Shown here piece after piece: positions 1-6,561 of a DNA stretch of 10,718 bases. The notes beneath the pieces were generated by a model. It had not been told where the DNA came from and made no database searches. It saw nothing but the letters and a program-made list of their open reading frames with translations. How positions within the stretch are numbered: the first letter of the stretch is position 1; the number at the start of each line of letters is the position of its first letter. Source of the stretch: Tepidisphaeraceae bacterium (GTDB lineage: Bacteria > Planctomycetota > Phycisphaerae > Tepidisphaerales > Tepidisphaeraceae); contig JANWHF010000250.1 in NCBI GenBank assembly GCA_025450555.1, positions 1 through 10,718 on the forward strand, in the 5' to 3' direction. A program made the position numbers and the translations under genes.

Positions 1-206
1 CCAAACAGCAGGCCATCCGATTCAATGGGCTGGCCCGCCAGCTCCAGGAATTTCTTGCCGGCCTGCTCGCTGATCGTGAACGATCCATTGAGAACCATCA
101 TCTCATCCGGCACCGGGCCGGGCTTGGCGTTGTGAAAATCATTGGAGTAGGTGCTCGGTTTGTCGGCGCAGAGACAGAGGCCGCAAAGAAAAAGCAGGAT
201 CACCAC
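1..206 (-). CDS. Secreted protein of unknown function, N-terminal part (runs off left edge)
   Basis: Reading the minus strand from about 206 to the edge gives an open frame with no stop. It begins with a short hydrophobic stretch (V-I-L-L-F-L-C-G-L-C-L-C-A), then D-K-P-S-T-Y-S-N-D-F and a polar region with K-P-G-P-V-P and G-S-F. About 68 residues are visible. The start resembles a signal peptide, so the product is probably exported. The N-D-F ... G-P-V-P ... L-N-G-S-F pattern recalls secreted planctomycete beta-sandwich (LamG or DUF1080-like) proteins, but this is only a resemblance. The start is uncertain: GTG codons lie at 206 and 203, the frame stays open further upstream, and no Shine-Dalgarno sequence is visible. 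These GTGs lie in or beside a CACGGAGG tandem repeat. The gene follows the PQQ-like gene on the same strand, about 290 bp away. Confidence 0.6.
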   Translation of the reverse strand, partial: MVILLFLCGLCLCADKPSTYSNDFHNAKPGPVPDEMMVLNGSFTISEQAGKKFLELAGQPIESDGLLF

Positions 207-227
207 GGAGGCACGGAGGCACGGAGG
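204..227. repeat. Tandem 8-bp repeat, CACGGAGG x3
   Basis: Three perfect back-to-back copies lie at 204-211, 212-219 and 220-227. The matching arm at the other side of the intergenic region has one unit fewer and one base change, so the copy number differs between the two arms. The repeat touches the probable start codon of the minus-strand gene at the left edge. Confidence 0.9.
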
Positions 228-287
228 CCGGGTTCTGCTGGAATGAGGGCCGGTGCGAGCGACGCCGTTTAAAGGGGAAGAATTAGC

Positions 288-317
288 CACAGATGCACAC
301 AGATGAACACAGATCAA
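288..317. repeat. Tandem 10-bp repeat, CACAGATNNA x3
   Basis: Three units (CACAGATGCA, CACAGATGAA, CACAGATCAA) follow without gaps. The inverted partner near 396-425 reads, on the minus strand, CACAGATAAA, CACAGATGCA and then a decayed unit CACGGTTGAA. The 10-bp period is close to one helical turn. Confidence 0.85.
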
Positions 318-498
318 GCCAAAGCGATGCCTAGCTATCGCGCTTGAGACATTCGGTATGAAATTCATCGCTCGATTCCACTGTGTTAATTGATCTTCAA
401 CCGTGTGCATCTGTGTTTATCTGTGGCTAATTCGCTTCAATCTTTCGCATCGGCACACATTTCAGCAAAACCCGGCCTCCGTGTCTCCGTGGTGAGAT

Positions 499-2082
499 CT
501 ATTTCTGCTGCAGCGCAAACAGGTTGTTCTGTGTCGCGATAAACAGCACGCCATTGGCGGCGACGGGCGTGGAATAGACGGCATCCTTGAAGTCGATCGT
601 GCCCAGTAGCTTCTTTTCTTTGCTCAGCGCAAAGATGTTCAACAGCCCATTCTCATTTCCCGCGTACACCTTTCCGTCGGCCACCAGCGTCGATCCCCAG
701 ATGTGGGCCTCGGTGTCGTGGTTCCAGAATTCCTTGCCGGTCTGGGGATCGAGGCAATGGATGATGCCCGCGAAATCGCAGATGAAAAGCATGTCGTCGC
801 TGATCGATACCGTTGAGATGGATCGGCCGACCTTGTCATTCACCCAGATTTTGCCGGTCTGGGTGATGTCGCCGGTTTTGGTCGCGTCGATGCAGGTCAG
901 CGCGCCGATGCCTTCTCCCTGTTCCGGCTCCTGCCCGACCGCGACGTACACCCGATCATGATCGATCACCGGCGTCGCGATGATTTCACTGGGTCCATCA
1001 GCATCGCCATATTTGATGGGTTTGCCATCTTTGATTTTGTGCGAAAGGGGATTGCAGTCGCATCGCCAGAGTTCCTTGATCGTCGGAACATTCGGCGGCG
1101 CGCCCGGAGCCGATGCCTTCGCTGCCGGCCCCGGATGAGCCACAAAATCGGGATCAAATCCATAGCAGAACCCATCCCCCGCGCCGAAAACCAGCATCGG
1201 CTTTCCGTCAGCCGATCCATAAGCTGGGCTCGACCAGTTGCTGGTAAGCGTCCGCCGGCTAATGCCTGATCGCTCGACCGCCAACAGCTTGCCGCTGTTT
1301 TTATCGAGGCAAATCAGCGCCGGCGCATCGGGGGCCGGCATGTGCTTGTCGCTCCAGTCCATGCCATTAGAAGTGGTGACGAACAGGTGATCGCCGATGA
1401 CCAGGACGGAGCTGCTGGTCATGTTGTGCGGGAAGATGCCCAGCTCATCGCGCATGTCGTATCGCCAGATGACGTCGGCATCGCCCGCGCCTTGCGCGAT
1501 GGGTGGCTTTCCCGGGCCGGCGGTGTATTGGGCTTCATCGGTGAAGGGGCCCTCGTTCTTGCCGTTGAACCCTTGCGCCGCCAGACATAGCACTTCGCAG
1601 CGATTGGTGACGATGTAGACGCGATCGCCTTGGACGGTAGGGGAGCAGCAGAGGCCCACCTGCTCCCAATCTCTGTTCTTTCCCGCGGAAAGTTTCGGCA
1701 CCGCAAGCTGCCAGAGGAATTTTCCCGAAGCTTCATCCAGACAAAGAAGAATGCCATAGTCGCCCGCATATTTGGTCAGGCGAGGCGTGCCGTTATTGGT
1801 CCCCAGGAATACTCGCCCATTGGCGACCACCGCATTGCCATAAGCGGCCGACCCAAGCTTGGCGATCCATTTCACGTTTTTGGTCTTCGATAAATCAATG
1901 GCACCATTTTCGCCCGGCTGACCGACATCAGCCGACACCGGCAATCCCTTCTCCTGCGAAACCATGTTGCGAGAGGGCGTCCCTCCCCACATCGGCCAGT
2001 CGCCTGCCAGGGCAAACGTCGCGGCGAATGAAAAACCAAGGCAGACGACTCCGATCCAGGCCCGTTTCAAAAGATGCATCAT
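499..2082 (-). CDS. Secreted PQQ-like beta-propeller repeat protein
   Basis: This 527-residue protein begins with a typical signal peptide: K/R near the start, a hydrophobic core at about residues 8-24, and a likely cleavage after A-L-A at about 26. The mature N-terminus D-W-P-M-W-G-G is a common opening of planctomycete PQQ-like propeller proteins. The rest is a series of blades with the recurrent pattern of a variable-binding strand (V-V-A-N-G-R-V-F, V-Q-G-D-R-V-Y, I-D-H-D-R-V-Y, V-A-D-G-K-V-Y) followed by L-x-C-L-D-x-x-S/T-G-K. About seven to eight blades can be made out, ending near the C-terminus with F-A-L. Such proteins act in the periplasm. Some bind PQQ as dehydrogenases, but many planctomycete members have no known cofactor or reaction, and no dehydrogenase active site is evident here. 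The first of two adjacent ATG codons is taken as the start, with a GGAAAG stretch upstream. The stop is TAG at 499-501. Confidence 0.88.
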   Translation of the reverse strand: MMHLLKRAWIGVVCLGFSFAATFALAGDWPMWGGTPSRNMVSQEKGLPVSADVGQPGENGAIDLSKTKNVKWIAKLGSAAYGNAVVANGRVFLGTNNGTPRLTKYAGDYGILLCLDEASGKFLWQLAVPKLSAGKNRDWEQVGLCCSPTVQGDRVYIVTNRCEVLCLAAQGFNGKNEGPFTDEAQYTAGPGKPPIAQGAGDADVIWRYDMRDELGIFPHNMTSSSVLVIGDHLFVTTSNGMDWSDKHMPAPDAPALICLDKNSGKLLAVERSGISRRTLTSNWSSPAYGSADGKPMLVFGAGDGFCYGFDPDFVAHPGPAAKASAPGAPPNVPTIKELWRCDCNPLSHKIKDGKPIKYGDADGPSEIIATPVIDHDRVYVAVGQEPEQGEGIGALTCIDATKTGDITQTGKIWVNDKVGRSISTVSISDDMLFICDFAGIIHCLDPQTGKEFWNHDTEAHIWGSTLVADGKVYAGNENGLLNIFALSKEKKLLGTIDFKDAVYSTPVAANGVLFIATQNNLFALQQK

Positions 2083-2249
2083 GAATCGCTTTCCATCCTG
2101 CCATCAAGCAGTCGCAGATGCGCAAAAATCGCGCGGCACTGGCGCAGCGCAATCGACGATCTTCTTACCGCGCAATCTTGCCGGCAGTTGTAAGCCGTTT
2201 TGAGTGCCAAATTTCCATCAGAACTATTTGGTTCCCAATTCAATAAAAC

Positions 2250-2319
2250 GACATAGGCGCGAAAATAGGAATTCTTTCCTATAGCCGGGCCCGATTGCGA
2301 ATCTAATATGACATAGGCG
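2250..2319. promoter_or_regulatory. Candidate operator: GACATAGGCG direct repeat flanking an ATAGGAA palindrome
   Basis: GACATAGGCG occurs at 2250-2259 and again, identical, at 2310-2319, exactly 60 bp apart. Between them ATAGGAA (2265-2271) and TTCCTAT (2276-2282) form a perfect 7-bp inverted repeat around a 4-nt spacer. The core ATAGG is therefore present three times on the plus strand and once on the minus strand within 70 bp. This clustering upstream of an operon that encodes its own response regulator suggests a regulator-binding region. That role is inferred, and no known binding motif was recognised. Confidence 0.4.
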
Positions 2320-2325
2320 GACCGT

Positions 2326-2344
2326 CCTGAAAATCCATTTCAGG
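2326..2344 (+). promoter_or_regulatory. Perfect 7-bp hairpin in the probable 5' leader of the trehalose operon
   Basis: CCTGAAA (2326-2332) and TTTCAGG (2338-2344) are exact reverse complements separated by ATCCA. The structure sits 54 nt before the ATG at 2399 and lacks a following T-run, so it does not look like an intrinsic terminator. It could be an operator dyad or an RNA leader structure. Confidence 0.4.
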
Positions 2345-2398
2345 CCGGCGTGGCTCGAAGCGCTGAGCGTCCGCTAACCTCACACAGAAGGGCGCTGC

Positions 2399-2704
2399 AT
2401 GCAATCCACCGTGGCTCGCGATGAAAGTTTCATTTCGCAATGGCCCCCCGGATTCCAGATGATCGTGCCCGGCGATCGGGTGTGCGTGACGCATCTCAGC
2501 GACATGAGAAACCATCCCCAGGGGCCGGTGGTTTACCCCGCCGGCCTGATGGCGGTGGGCACCGTGCGCAACGTCGATCCGGACGGCTTCTTCGATCTCT
2601 ACACTGACGCCGGCAAGGTTCACGGCTATTACGTGAACGACACCAGCTTGCGCATCAAGGTTTTAGATCGTGACGATGCTTCGGCTTCCGAAGAAGCTGT
2701 CTGA
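2399..2704 (+). CDS. Small protein of unknown function, first gene of the trehalose operon
   Basis: This 101-residue protein has an ATG start preceded by a good Shine-Dalgarno sequence, GAAGGG at 2387-2392 with 6-nt spacing, which supports real translation. I do not recognise a family. It has no signal peptide or membrane segment. The central part (about residues 20-90) alternates hydrophobic and polar residues, with V-P-G-D-R-V-C-V, G-T-V-R-N-V-D-P-D-G-F-F-D-L-Y and L-R-I-K-V. This suggests a small beta-barrel, possibly SH3- or KOW-like, but that is only a fold guess. The C-terminus is acidic (D-R-D-D-A-S-A-S-E-E). The gene ends 66 nt before the preferred otsAB start, and otsAB's frame is open right up to it, so the two are probably co-transcribed. 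A role with trehalose synthesis is suggested by position only. Confidence 0.7.
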   Translation: MQSTVARDESFISQWPPGFQMIVPGDRVCVTHLSDMRNHPQGPVVYPAGLMAVGTVRNVDPDGFFDLYTDAGKVHGYYVNDTSLRIKVLDRDDASASEEAV

Positions 2705-2770
2705 CTTTTGGGCCGTACATCCATGCATTCCCAATTATTTCCCGCGGCGCCGCTGTCGTGTAAGGCGCAA

Positions 2771-4954
2771 ATGAAAGTCATCAACGTATCCAATCGTCTG
2801 CCGATCACCATTGACCCCACCATCCATCGCTCGTCCGGCGGCCTGGTGACGGCCCTGGAAGGGCTGGCGGTCGATGAGTACGCCCTCAAATGGATCGGCT
2901 GGCCCGGCGCGGAGATTTCCGAAACGCGCCGGCAGCGAGAAGTCGAGGGACTTCTGGAGAAAGAGTTTGGCTGCACACCGGTCTTTTTATCGAAGAAGGA
3001 AATCGAGGGATTCTATCACGGCTTTTCCAATTCCAGCCTCTGGCCATTGCTGCATTACATGCCCAGCCGATTCCGATACGAGCCGGCCTGGTGGGATCAG
3101 TATCGCGCGGTGAATGAGCATTTCGCCCGGCGCGTGCTGGAGAGCGCGGAAGAGGACGACCTGGTCTGGATTCACGATTTCCAGCTCATGCTTCTGCCGG
3201 CGATGCTTCGGGCGGCCAGGCCGGATTTGAGAATCGGCTTCTTCCTGCACACGCCCTTCCCGTCTTATGAGATCATCCGCTGCCATCCCCGGCGCGACGA
3301 GCTGGTGGCCGGACTGCTTGGCGCGGATCTGATCGGCTTCCATACCTTCGGCTACCTGCGCCATTATTGCAGCGCCGTCACTCGGCTGCTGGGTCTGGAA
3401 GCCAGCTTCAACGAAATCCTTCATGATGGACGATCGACGGCGGTGGGCGTCTATCCGATCGGTATCGGCAGCACGCGCTTTGAAGAGGAACTCAACGGCG
3501 AGGCATATGCCCGTCACCTGGCCTCCTTCCGCAAAGCCTATGCGGGCAAGCGGCTGGTCCTGTCGGTCGAGCGGATGGATTACACCAAGGGCATCATTCA
3601 GCGGCTCGATGCCATCGAGTTGTTCCTTTCGCGACGGACCGGGCAGGATGATGTGAAGTTCATTTTCGTCAGCGTCCCCAGCCGCGAATCAGTCGAACAA
3701 TACCGCGACCTTTGCGAAGAAGTGGAGGCGCGCATCGGCCGGCTCAACGGGCGCTATGCCAGCGTGCACTCCAGCCCAATTCATTTCATTCACGGCTCGG
3801 TCGACTTTTCGGAACTTTGTGCGTTGTATTCCCTGGCGGACGTCGGCCTGGTGACCCCGCTGATCGACGGGATGAACCTGGTGGCCAAGGAGTTTGTGGC
3901 CTGCCAGCGCGACAATCCGGGCGTGCTGATTCTCAGCGAGTTTGCCGGGGCGGCTCAGGAGTTGTTCAGCGCTTCGATCGTCAATCCATACGATGCGCAC
4001 AGCGTGGCACAGGCAATCGAAGAGGCGCTGGCGATGAACATCGCCGAGCGCGCCCGCCGAATGCAGCCCATGTGTGAGCGCGTCATGAAAATGGACGCCC
4101 AGCGATGGGCAAGATGGCTCGTGCACGATCTGTCCAGGGCGGCTGCGCCCGAACAGTCATCGCATTCGGTGCTCGACGCGAGCGATCGGATCTCGGACGC
4201 CCTCGAATCCGGCAAGAAAGTGGCGATGTTTCTGGATTACGACGGCACGCTCCGCGAGATCGAGCGGGAGCCGTCGGCGGCAAAGCCCAATGCCGCGACG
4301 CATGCGGTCCTCCAGAAGCTGCGCAATCGGCCCGGCCTGGATGTGAGCATCATCAGCGGCAGAACGCCCGACGATCTGGAAGCGTTCCTCGGCTCATACC
4401 AATTTGGGATGATTGCCGAACATGGCGCCGCGATTCGCCGGCCCGGCCAAAGTGCGTGGGAGCGGATGGACCGCAACATCAGCCATTCCTGGATGGAGCA
4501 GGTGCTGCCGCTGATGCGCCTGTACGAAAGCTGCACGCCCGGCAGTTTTGTCGAACAGAAGCGAACGTCGCTGGTCTGGCATTATCGGCGTACCGATCCG
4601 CAGTTTGGATCGTGGAAGGCGCGGGCGCTGGTCGCGGAGCTGGGCGTGTTGACGGCCAACATGCCGCTGCGCGTTCGGCATGGGAAGAAAATCGTCGAGG
4701 TGACCACCACGCACCTGAACAAAGGCGCGGCGATCCTTCAGATGATCGGCGGCAACAAATACGATCTGATCGTTTGTGCCGGCGACGACGCGACGGACGA
4801 GGACATGTATCAATTGGATGTGCCGAGATTGATTTCGATCTATGTCGGGGAAGGTGAGACGCGCGCGGGTTTCCGCGTTCTCAATCCGGCGGCGTTCCGC
4901 GAGTTTCTATCGGCCGCCCTGGAGTTGCCGGAGCCCGCGAGCAAAAGAGATTGA
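2771..4954 (+). CDS. otsAB: Bifunctional trehalose-6-phosphate synthase/trehalose-6-phosphate phosphatase
   Basis: The protein is cytosolic and performs both steps of the OtsAB route. The N-terminal GT20 domain (about 1-465) joins glucose from UDP-glucose to glucose-6-phosphate. The C-terminal HAD phosphatase (about 480-715) releases trehalose. Visible GT20 motifs are V-S-N-R-L-P with R9, S-G-G-L-V-T-A-L, W-I-G-W-P-G, H-D-F-Q-L-M-L-L-P, F-L-H-T-P-F-P-S, R268-M-D-Y-T-K273-G and D366-G-M-N-L-V-A-K-E374. The HAD part has D489-Y-D491-G-T, I-I-S-G-R, N-K-G and G-D-D-A-T-D-E-D, so both active sites look intact. The ATG at 2771 is chosen because AAGG (2762-2765) lies 5 nt upstream and because it places the N-R-L-P arginine at residue 9 and the other key residues within about 6 positions of E. 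coli OtsA. Earlier starts (TTG 2708, ATG 2723) would add 21 or 16 atypical residues. The histidine kinase begins 3 nt after the stop. Confidence 0.95.
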   Translation: MKVINVSNRLPITIDPTIHRSSGGLVTALEGLAVDEYALKWIGWPGAEISETRRQREVEGLLEKEFGCTPVFLSKKEIEGFYHGFSNSSLWPLLHYMPSRFRYEPAWWDQYRAVNEHFARRVLESAEEDDLVWIHDFQLMLLPAMLRAARPDLRIGFFLHTPFPSYEIIRCHPRRDELVAGLLGADLIGFHTFGYLRHYCSAVTRLLGLEASFNEILHDGRSTAVGVYPIGIGSTRFEEELNGEAYARHLASFRKAYAGKRLVLSVERMDYTKGIIQRLDAIELFLSRRTGQDDVKFIFVSVPSRESVEQYRDLCEEVEARIGRLNGRYASVHSSPIHFIHGSVDFSELCALYSLADVGLVTPLIDGMNLVAKEFVACQRDNPGVLILSEFAGAAQELFSASIVNPYDAHSVAQAIEEALAMNIAERARRMQPMCERVMKMDAQRWARWLVHDLSRAAAPEQSSHSVLDASDRISDALESGKKVAMFLDYDGTLREIEREPSAAKPNAATHAVLQKLRNRPGLDVSIISGRTPDDLEAFLGSYQFGMIAEHGAAIRRPGQSAWERMDRNISHSWMEQVLPLMRLYESCTPGSFVEQKRTSLVWHYRRTDPQFGSWKARALVAELGVLTANMPLRVRHGKKIVEVTTTHLNKGAAILQMIGGNKYDLIVCAGDDATDEDMYQLDVPRLISIYVGEGETRAGFRVLNPAAFREFLSAALELPEPASKRD

Positions 4955-4957
4955 CGC

Positions 4958-6556
4958 ATGGTTCCAGGTCGCACCGATCGTCCCTCGCCTTCACCGGATG
5001 GAGCGGTCGCGGTGCGCGCCGATCGGATCGGGGACGCGGGGCTTGTGCGACGCCAATGGGATCGGTTGCCGGACCTGACTTTGTCGTTTGGCGTGCGCCG
5101 GGCGCTTCCCGGCTACGTGCTGGCCATCCTGCTGGTCGCCATATCGCTGGGTGTTCGGCTGCTGCTGAGTCCCTGGATGCGGGCTCACGCAAACTTCTTT
5201 GTCTTCACGCCTGCAGTCATGTTGAGCGCCTGGTATGGCGGATTTGGGCCGGGGTTGCTCTGCACGGTGGTGGCGACGGTGGTCGCCGATTATTTTCTGA
5301 TTGAACCGGTCGGCCAGTTTACCAGTTCGCCGGACGATCTTCCCACGATTACGGTTTTTCTGTTTTCCGGGATTGTGATCAGTTGGCTTAGTGGAGCGTT
5401 GCGCACTGCCAGATACCGGGCGGAGGCCGATGCGCAGGCCGCCCGGCGCAGCGAGCAATTACTGGCGGTCGCGCGCGAGCAGTTGCAGTCGGCTCACGAC
5501 GAGCTGGAGATGCGCGTTCATCAGCGCACCGCCGAGCTGGCGTTTCAAAAAACGCTGCTCGAAGCGCAGAGCAACGCGTCCCTCGATGGAATTCTGGCGG
5601 TGGCTGAGGATGGGGCCATCATCTATTGCAATCATCGCATGGAGGAGTTGTGGGACCTGTCAGAGGGATCTTTTTCGGCTGGGCTTGAGGCTCTGATTCC
5701 GGCGATGCGCGCCAAGCTGGTGGATCGGCAAAACCCATTGAGCGAAGTGGAGCGCCCGCAGATTCGCGGCGACGGCGAGCCGCCGCTCAATCTGATTCTG
5801 ACCGACGGCCGGACGCTCGAATGCTATAGCGCGCCAATTCGAAGCGCCGACGGCCGGGAATATGGCTGGGTTTGGTTTTTCCGGGATATTACGGAGCGCA
5901 AACGGCTCTCGAAGCAAATCCTGGAGGCCGGAGAGCTTGAGCGCCAGCGCATCGGGCAGGACCTGCACGATGATCTATGCCAGCAACTGACCGGCATCAC
6001 GTTTTTGGGCCGCGTTCTTCAACAGCGACTGGCAGTGCGGCTTCCCGATGAAGTCCAAAACGCCGCGCAGGTTGTGGAGATGACGGAGCGGGCCATCGGC
6101 CGCGCTCGCGAGCTGGCGGCGGGTCTTCAGCCGGTCGAATTGCGAAGCGGATTAGGCGCAGCGCTGCTGGAATTGACGGGGAACGTCCAGCGGATTTTTG
6201 GCGTCTCGTGCCATTTTCGTGGCGAGCTGGCGGTCCAGCTGCCGGATCCTGCCGCGCCGATTCACCTGTATCGCATCGCCCAGGAGGCAATGCATAATGC
6301 CATTCGTCACGGCAAGGCCCGCAATATCTTTGTCGATCTGGTGCAGGTGGGATCGAGAGTAATCCTGACGATCGAAGACGACGGCAGGGGGATCGATTTC
6401 GCCATGTCGGGCCAGGGCCTTGGCCTTCGGACGATGCGGCATCGGGCGCGGATGATTGGCGCGACGCTTTCCATCGAGCGCGCAAGCGATACCGGCACGG
6501 TCGTTCGCTGCCAGCTTTCGAAAGTCGCCGAGCCACGCGCCACGCAGGAGGGTTGA
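4958..6556 (+). CDS. Membrane sensor histidine kinase (DUF4118-PAS-HisKA_3-HATPase)
   Basis: This 532-residue kinase has four predicted membrane segments (about 51-70, 79-94, 97-115, 130-148) arranged like the DUF4118 domain of KdpD-type sensors, including the W-Y-G-G-F-G-P-G turn. A charged coiled coil (about 150-205) leads to a PAS domain (about 200-315) ending in the usual W-F-F-R-D-I-T-E-R-K. HisKA_3 follows, with the phospho-acceptor H337 in R-I-G-Q-D-L-H-D-D-L-C-Q-Q. The HATPase has N447 in the N box (E-A-M-H-N-A-I-R-H-G), D474-D-G-R-G as G1 and G-Q-G-L-G-L-R as G2. HisKA_3 kinases pair with NarL/FixJ regulators, and one lies immediately downstream. The ATG lies 3 nt after the otsAB stop with only a weak AGAGA upstream, so coupled translation is likely. 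There is no large periplasmic domain, so the signal is probably sensed in the membrane or cytosol. Confidence 0.93.
   Translation: MVPGRTDRPSPSPDGAVAVRADRIGDAGLVRRQWDRLPDLTLSFGVRRALPGYVLAILLVAISLGVRLLLSPWMRAHANFFVFTPAVMLSAWYGGFGPGLLCTVVATVVADYFLIEPVGQFTSSPDDLPTITVFLFSGIVISWLSGALRTARYRAEADAQAARRSEQLLAVAREQLQSAHDELEMRVHQRTAELAFQKTLLEAQSNASLDGILAVAEDGAIIYCNHRMEELWDLSEGSFSAGLEALIPAMRAKLVDRQNPLSEVERPQIRGDGEPPLNLILTDGRTLECYSAPIRSADGREYGWVWFFRDITERKRLSKQILEAGELERQRIGQDLHDDLCQQLTGITFLGRVLQQRLAVRLPDEVQNAAQVVEMTERAIGRARELAAGLQPVELRSGLGAALLELTGNVQRIFGVSCHFRGELAVQLPDPAAPIHLYRIAQEAMHNAIRHGKARNIFVDLVQVGSRVILTIEDDGRGIDFAMSGQGLGLRTMRHRARMIGATLSIERASDTGTVVRCQLSKVAEPRATQEG
6546..6551 (+). promoter_or_regulatory. 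Ribosome-binding site deciding the response-regulator start
   Basis: A perfect AGGAGG lies within the last codons of the kinase gene, 10 nt before the ATG at 6562. It excludes the TTG at 6553 as a likely start. Confidence 0.75.
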
Positions 6557-6561
6557 AGTCG

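Larger units (their letters stand above)
201..494. repeat. Two nested inverted repeats made of short tandem units
   Basis: The outer arms are 201-234 and 469-494. The left arm contains CACGGAGG three times in tandem (204-227) followed by CCGGGTT. The right arm is its reverse complement with one 8-bp unit fewer and a single mismatch (25 of 26). The inner arms are 281-317 and about 389-432. The left inner arm starts AATTAGC and carries three 10-bp units of the form CACAGATNNA (288-317). The right inner arm is the reverse complement, matching 23 of 25 over its outer part and then diverging. About 70 bp of unique sequence lies at the centre. Tandem motifs of these two types are familiar as intergenic repeats in many environmental bacteria, and their function is not established. 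Here they separate two minus-strand genes and could act in transcript termination or mRNA stability. Confidence 0.85.
2083..2398. other. Divergent intergenic region between the PQQ-like gene and the trehalose operon
   Basis: This 316-bp gap must hold the promoters for both the minus-strand propeller gene and the plus-strand operon. The middle part (about 2190-2310) is AT-rich. It contains a 10-bp direct repeat, a perfect palindrome between the copies, and a downstream hairpin, each listed separately. A weak plus-strand -10 candidate, TAATAT, lies at 2304-2309, just before the second direct-repeat copy, with no good -35. I found no convincing promoter for the minus strand. Confidence 0.6.

Noticed and set aside
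201..494. Short regularly repeated units suggesting a CRISPR array
   Set aside because: The units are 8 and 10 bp, contiguous without spacers, and occur in inverted pairs. No cas genes are present.
2190..2215. Minus-strand TTGGCACT followed by GGC, resembling a sigma-54 -24/-12 promoter for the PQQ-like gene
   Set aside because: The distance between the GG and GC elements is off by one base and the -12 element is poor. No enhancer-binding regulator is in the window.
2303..2623. A minus-strand frame of 106 codons opposite the small operon-leading gene
   Set aside because: The plus-strand frame has a good ribosome-binding site and sits in line with otsAB. The minus frame has neither and would run into the divergent regulatory region.
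2708..2770. Earlier starts for the trehalose enzyme (TTG at 2708, ATG at 2723)
   Set aside because: They add residues unlike the family and lack a good ribosome-binding site. The ATG at 2771 has AAGG at 5 nt and aligns the catalytic residues with E. coli OtsA numbering.
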